This document shows positions 19,118 to 23,034 of a DNA stretch of 23,034 bases, one piece after another (the stretch's first letter is position 1; each line of letters begins with the position of its first letter). The notes below the pieces were generated by a model that worked only from the letters and a program-made list of their open reading frames with translations, searched no databases and was not told the DNA's origin. The position numbers were made by a program, and so were the translations under genes. Origin of the DNA: an uncultured Porphyromonadaceae bacterium (GTDB lineage: Bacteria; Bacteroidota; Bacteroidia; Bacteroidales; Muribaculaceae). Location: contig USKE01000003.1 in the NCBI GenBank assembly GCA_900555165.1, forward strand, positions 1 through 23,034. Reading direction: 5' to 3'.

Positions 19118-20776
19118 ATGATCGAGTCACTCCATATATCGAATTACGCGCTTATCGACTGTGTCGACATTGAACTTCACCGGGGGTTCAACATCATCAC
19201 GGGCGAGACGGGCGCCGGCAAGTCGATAATGCTCGGCGCCCTGTCGCTGTTGCTCGGCGGCCGCGCCGATTCAAAGGCCATGCGCAATCCCGACCAGAAA
19301 TCGGTCGTGGAGGCGTCGTTTACAACCGACGGCATGGCCGGACTGCTCGCCTTCTGTGAGAACAATGACATAGACTTCGACCCGAAACGTGTGATACTCA
19401 GGCGCGAAATCAGCCCGAGCGGCCGTTCGCGCGCCTTTATCAACGACACCCCGGTGAACCTTACCGTGCTCGGGCAGCTTGCGCTTGATCTGGTCGACAT
19501 CCATTCACAGCATCAGAACCTCCTGCTGGCGTCGCCGCCATATCAGCTGCGTGTGCTCGACTCGCTTGCCAACAACGACGAGCGTCTTGTCAGGTTCGGC
19601 GAGGCCTACAGCCGTTATCGCAAGTCAATCAGCGACTACCAGATAACGCGCCGCCGAATAGAGCAGACACGCCGCGAGGAGGAATACCTGCGCCACCGGT
19701 TCGACGTGCTCACCGAGGCCAACCTTGAGCCGGGCGAACAGGAGGAGCTTGAGCGTGAACGCGAGGTGCTCACCAACATGGCCGACATAAAGGAGTCTCT
19801 TACCGATGTGCTGCGTGCGCTCACTACCGATGATGTCAGTGTCGACTCGCTGCTGTCACAGGCTGCCGACGGAGCCGCGGCGCTTACCGACCTGCTTGAC
19901 GATGCCGACTCGCTGGCCGAACGGCTTGAGTCGGTGAGGGTGGAGTGCCGCGACATTGCGCGCTCTTTCGAGTCGTATGACGATTCGCTGGCCGACGACC
20001 CTGCGCGGCTCGATGCCATAGAGCAGAGGCTGAATCAGCTTTATGACCTGCAGCGCCGTTTCAAGGTCGATTCGGTTGAAAAGCTGATTGAACTGCGCGA
20101 CGGCATAGGCGCGCGACTGCGCACCATCGAGCTTGGCGACGAGGCTCTGCAGGATCTGCAGATGGCCGTCAGGGTCGCCAAGAAAGCGGCTCTTGTGATT
20201 GCAAAGGAGATTTCTGACGTGCGCCATGCCGAGGCCGAGAAGTTTGCCGCGATTCTGCGCGAACGCGCCATTCCATTGGGCATGAAGAACCTGCGCGTGG
20301 AGATTTCGGTGACCGACAACGAGCTGACCTCAACCGGTACCGACAAGGTAGAGTTCCTGTTCGCCTTCAACAAGAACCAGCCGTTGCTGCCGGTAGGCAA
20401 CACAGCATCCGGCGGCGAGATTTCGCGACTCATGCTGTGCATCAAGTCAATCGTAGCCGACAAGATGGAACTCCCCTCGCTTATATTCGACGAGGTCGAC
20501 ACCGGCGTCTCGGGCGATGTGGCCAACCGCATGGGCGACCTTATGTCGGCTATCGCCCGAAACATACAGGTCATAGCCATCACGCATTTGCCGCAGGTCG
20601 CCGCCAAGGGTGCCACGCATTTCAAGGTCTACAAGGAAGACACCGCCGACAACACGGTGACGCGCATCCGTCAGCTCACCGACAGCGAGCGTGTGGGCGA
20701 GTTGGCGCTGATGCTCTCGGGCGACAGCGCCAACGAGGCTGCCCGCCAAACAGCAATTTCATTACTAAACAACTGA
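19118..20776 (+). CDS. recN: DNA repair protein RecN
   Basis: This 552-residue SMC-like ATPase, of usual family length, acts early in double-strand-break repair. The N-terminal Walker A is GETGAGKS (29-36). The signature SGGEISRLM begins at 431 and Walker B LIFDEVD has D458/E459, followed by TGVSGDVANRMG and the ITHLPQVAA switch His. A coiled coil of about 180 residues on each side (about 160-340) separates the halves, with the usual short tip. The start MIESLHISNYALID is standard for RecN. It follows the DUF4835 gene by 20 bases and precedes rlmB by 4, so it is translated from the dnaN-led transcript. No LexA-like box is visible upstream. Confidence 0.96.
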   Translation: MIESLHISNYALIDCVDIELHRGFNIITGETGAGKSIMLGALSLLLGGRADSKAMRNPDQKSVVEASFTTDGMAGLLAFCENNDIDFDPKRVILRREISPSGRSRAFINDTPVNLTVLGQLALDLVDIHSQHQNLLLASPPYQLRVLDSLANNDERLVRFGEAYSRYRKSISDYQITRRRIEQTRREEEYLRHRFDVLTEANLEPGEQEELEREREVLTNMADIKESLTDVLRALTTDDVSVDSLLSQAADGAAALTDLLDDADSLAERLESVRVECRDIARSFESYDDSLADDPARLDAIEQRLNQLYDLQRRFKVDSVEKLIELRDGIGARLRTIELGDEALQDLQMAVRVAKKAALVIAKEISDVRHAEAEKFAAILRERAIPLGMKNLRVEISVTDNELTSTGTDKVEFLFAFNKNQPLLPVGNTASGGEISRLMLCIKSIVADKMELPSLIFDEVDTGVSGDVANRMGDLMSAIARNIQVIAITHLPQVAAKGATHFKVYKEDTADNTVTRIRQLTDSERVGELALMLSGDSANEAARQTAISLLNN

Positions 20777-20780
20777 GACA

Positions 20781-21536
20781 ATGCTCGAAAGAGATGAGAT
20801 AATCTACGGCATACGTGCCGTCATAGAGGCCGTGGAGGCCGGAAAGGAGATAGACAAGGTATATATCAGGCAGGATTTGCACGGTGAGCTTGCCCGAGAG
20901 CTGTTTGATACCCTGCACAGTCACAAGATAATCATACAGCGTGTGCCCGCCGAGAAACTTGACCGTTTCACGCGCCGTAACCACCAGGGGGTGGTGGCGA
21001 TACTGGCGGCCATCACCTACGAGTCTTTGCGAGACATGGTTCCCAGGCTCTATGAAGAGGGGCTGACACCATTCCTGGTTCTTCTCGACGGCATTACCGA
21101 TGTACGTAATTTCGGCGCGATTGCCCGCACATGCGAGTGCGCCGGGGTGGATGCCCTCGTGATTCCGGCCCGCGGCGGCGTAGGGGTAAACGGCGATGCT
21201 GTCAAGACCTCGGCCGGTGCGTTGCACTATCTGCCGGTGTGCCGCGAAAAGAGCCTGCTCAATGCCGTAAAGTTCCTGAAAGACAGCGGTTACAAAATCG
21301 TAGCCGCGAGCGAGAAAGCCGAGATGGACTACACATCGGCTGACTATACGGGTCCCGTTGCCATCGTGATGGGAGCCGAGGATATCGGCATAAACCCTGA
21401 TATACTGCGGCACTGCGACACGCAGGTTTCTATACCCCAGTTAGGACAGATAGGTTCGATGAACGTATCGGCCGCCGGCGTGATGATATACGAGGTAGTG
21501 CGTCAGCGCCTCAAAAGCGGTTTCGCCCGGGTGTAA
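20781..21536 (+). CDS. rlmB: 23S rRNA (guanosine-2'-O)-methyltransferase RlmB, TrmH family
   Basis: This 251-residue SpoU/TrmH-type SPOUT methyltransferase probably methylates the ribose of G2251 in the 23S rRNA P loop, using S-adenosylmethionine. The N-terminal 75 residues are the RNA-binding substrate domain (IIYGIRAVIEAVEAGKEIDKV). The three SPOUT motifs follow: LLDGITDVRNFGAIARTCE with the catalytic Arg, VMGAEDIGI (usually GSE.KGI, so Ala replaces Ser), and IPQLGQIGSMNVSAAGVMIYE, which forms the knot. It is the last gene of the dnaN run, 4 bases after recN. Other TrmH-family 2'-O-methyltransferases are the only real alternative for the exact target. Confidence 0.92.
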   Translation: MLERDEIIYGIRAVIEAVEAGKEIDKVYIRQDLHGELARELFDTLHSHKIIIQRVPAEKLDRFTRRNHQGVVAILAAITYESLRDMVPRLYEEGLTPFLVLLDGITDVRNFGAIARTCECAGVDALVIPARGGVGVNGDAVKTSAGALHYLPVCREKSLLNAVKFLKDSGYKIVAASEKAEMDYTSADYTGPVAIVMGAEDIGINPDILRHCDTQVSIPQLGQIGSMNVSAAGVMIYEVVRQRLKSGFARV

Positions 21537-21544
21537 TCCGCCCC

Positions 21545-21605
21545 GCCGGTGCACCGGCACACTATTCAGGCACACTATTATTGTAGGGACATGCCTTTGG
21601 CATGT
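21545..21605. terminator. Hairpins and direct repeat between convergent rlmB and U32 genes
   Basis: Three structures are packed here. There is a 14-base palindrome GCCGGTGCACCGGC (21545-21558). There is an 11-base direct repeat GGCACACTATT (21556-21566 and 21569-21579). There is also a hairpin ACATGCC-TTT-GGCATGT (21589-21605). The location suggests a shared terminator, but no T-run follows on either strand, so the call is tentative. Confidence 0.4.
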
Positions 21606-21617
21606 TGGACAAAAGAG

Positions 21618-23034
21618 TCAGCCGCGCGTCTGATACCACAGGCGCATCAGGCATGCGCGACAGTCGAATTCAAGCCTGAAACGGTTGTTGGCAGTTACGA
21701 GATACAGCTCCCGGGGCAGTTTTCTGCCTTCGGGAGTTTTTGTGCATGCGCCAAGCTCATGCCTCAGACAGTAGCGGCACTCCATGACGCGGATCTCCTT
21801 GTCGGCGCGTGCGCTCACCTCGATTGCTGGCTCTATGGTCTGTGTGCCGTGGGCGGCATAAAATTCCGTGGCGAGTGAATTTGCAACATTGTCGTGACGT
21901 GACAGGGCCGCGGGTGTGGCAAGTTCCGCTTTCGTTTTCCCGGGAAGAGGACGCGTGTGTCTGAGCTGACGGGCGGTAACGAGCATCCCCAGTGTGTCGC
22001 GCCGCAGGGCGGTCAGTGTCGATGCAGGTATGAACATGTCGCCCATGTTGTCGTGTATTTCGGTCACGCTGAAGATTGTGCCTCCCGTTTTGGCGAGTGT
22101 CCTGGCGCGTGCCGGGCGTTGGTCGGTCTGTGCTTTCTGCAGCTCGACCGCCACGGCGCAGCTTACGCTGATTCCGGTCTCATCGCAGGCGTCAAGAGCG
22201 ATGCCCGACGGGGTGGGGCGCAACGTCAGTGATACGGCCAGAGTTCTTTCTGCGGTTTTCCCGGCAAGCATTTTCAGTCGGGCAGTGTCGCTGTTACGGT
22301 ACAGCGCGGTGCCCGGCGCGATGTTGACAGGCTGGGCCGGAAACAGACGGTTCCCCTCGGCGCGGTTAACTCTGAAACCCTCGAAAGCGCCTTCGCGGTT
22401 ACGGAAAACGAGGCCGTCGCCGTTGTTTACCGATTCTTCTAGATGCGCCACGATGCCGTTCCGTTCCGTCCGCGAGACTTTTCCGACATATTCGCCTGTC
22501 CATTTCGGCGTGTCGAAATTAGCCAGCGACGCCGGGCGCCCTTTAAGGAAATACGGGGTGTAGGTGCGGTTGAAACTCTTGGCAAGGTCGGGGGTAAAGG
22601 TGATGTGCGATGTTCCTGCCGATGCGCGGCGGTATCTGTCGGGATTGGCATCGATTATGTTGTCGAGAGCCTTGCGGTAGGCGCTGACCACATTCTTCAC
22701 ATATGCGATGTCTTTGAGCCGACCCTCGATTTTCAGCGACGATGCCCCTGCGTCGAGGAGAGCCGAAAGGTCGGCGATACGGTTCAGGTCGCGCAACGAC
22801 ATCAGGTGTTTCCCTTTGATCAGCTTGTTTCCCTTGCCGTCTTCAAGATCGAAAGCCATGCGGCATACCTGCGCGCACTCGCCACGGTTGGCACTGCGGC
22901 CTGTGATGGCCCACGATGCCTGGCAGTCGCCGCTGTAGCTGACACACAGCGCTCCATGCACAAAAACTTCAAGCGGCGCTTTAACCCTGTCATGAATGGC
23001 GGGCATCTTCGCGAGCGGCAACTCTTCGGAGCGC
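21618..23034 (-). CDS. Peptidase U32 family protein (RlhA/YdcP-like), N-terminus outside window
   Basis: The visible 471 residues are the C-terminal part; the frame is open at the window's right edge and enters with RSEELPLAKMPAIHDRVKAP. The U32 signature is intact: LEVFVHGALCVSYSGDCQASWAITGRSANRGECAQVCR, with its conserved cysteines. A DUF3656-like beta-rich region follows (about residues 165-400). The tail has YCLRHELGACTKTPE and FDCRACLMRLW, four more cysteines that could bind a metal or Fe-S cluster. Despite the family name, studied relatives (E. coli RlhA, TrhP) hydroxylate RNA bases: RlhA acts on 23S rRNA C2501 and TrhP on tRNA wobble uridine. The presence of DUF3656 favours the RlhA type. 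The ATG near 22990 is internal and not the true start. Confidence 0.88.
   Translation of the reverse strand, partial: RSEELPLAKMPAIHDRVKAPLEVFVHGALCVSYSGDCQASWAITGRSANRGECAQVCRMAFDLEDGKGNKLIKGKHLMSLRDLNRIADLSALLDAGASSLKIEGRLKDIAYVKNVVSAYRKALDNIIDANPDRYRRASAGTSHITFTPDLAKSFNRTYTPYFLKGRPASLANFDTPKWTGEYVGKVSRTERNGIVAHLEESVNNGDGLVFRNREGAFEGFRVNRAEGNRLFPAQPVNIAPGTALYRNSDTARLKMLAGKTAERTLAVSLTLRPTPSGIALDACDETGISVSCAVAVELQKAQTDQRPARARTLAKTGGTIFSVTEIHDNMGDMFIPASTLTALRRDTLGMLVTARQLRHTRPLPGKTKAELATPAALSRHDNVANSLATEFYAAHGTQTIEPAIEVSARADKEIRVMECRYCLRHELGACTKTPEGRKLPRELYLVTANNRFRLEFDCRACLMRLWYQTRG

Overview
The window is a 23 kb piece of chromosome from a high-GC member of the order Bacteroidales. Muribaculaceae is my best guess; an Alistipes-like lineage is the main alternative. 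The evidence is direct. Three intergenic sites match the Bacteroidetes sigma promoter with the same geometry (TTTG, 20 bases, TAnnTTTG). Shine-Dalgarno-like sites are scarce. FeoA and FeoB are fused, PurL closely follows the Bacteroidetes sequence, and DUF4835 sits beside recN. I see no tRNA, rRNA, CRISPR array, transposase or phage gene. Almost everything is core genome.

Layout. 1-60 carries, on the minus strand, a scrap of the RNase Y KH domain that breaks off abruptly. 68-5809 (+) runs promoter, YbiT-like ABC-F ATPase, small Dabb protein, and the large FGAM synthase purL, which is frameshifted. 5827-6001 is a striking nested inverted repeat between convergent genes: a perfect 25-bp hairpin flanked by outward-reading arrays of 9-bp units. 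6000-8966 (-) is a two-gene envelope operon: a secreted Trp/Gly-rich protein, then a FadL-type outer-membrane barrel. 9252-9818 (-) is an HdeD-type membrane protein with its own terminator. 10044-14880 (+) is mutS2 followed closely by feoAB. 14971-21536 (+) is a tight run of dnaN, a DnaQ-like exonuclease, coaBC, DUF4835, recN and rlmB. 21618-23034 (-) is a U32-family protein whose N-terminus lies beyond the window.

How the genes fit together. The plus-strand clusters are housekeeping: ribosome-associated ATPase, purine synthesis, recombination control, ferrous iron uptake, the replication clamp with a proofreading-type exonuclease, coenzyme A synthesis, double-strand-break repair and 23S rRNA methylation. 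The minus-strand genes at 6.0-9.8 kb concern the cell envelope.

Sequence quality matters here. Two core genes are frameshifted: purL, with an inferred net loss of 11 bases near 4008, and coaBC, with an inferred extra G near 17998-18001. PurL also has HLE in place of HPE in its amidotransferase active site, and the left edge holds the broken rny fragment. Together these suggest draft or metagenome assembly errors, although real lesions cannot be excluded from sequence alone.

The best candidates for something undescribed are the 9-bp-array/hairpin element at 5827-6001, the ABC-F ATPase whose two ATP sites split cleanly into one consensus and one degenerate site, and the Trp-rich secreted protein.
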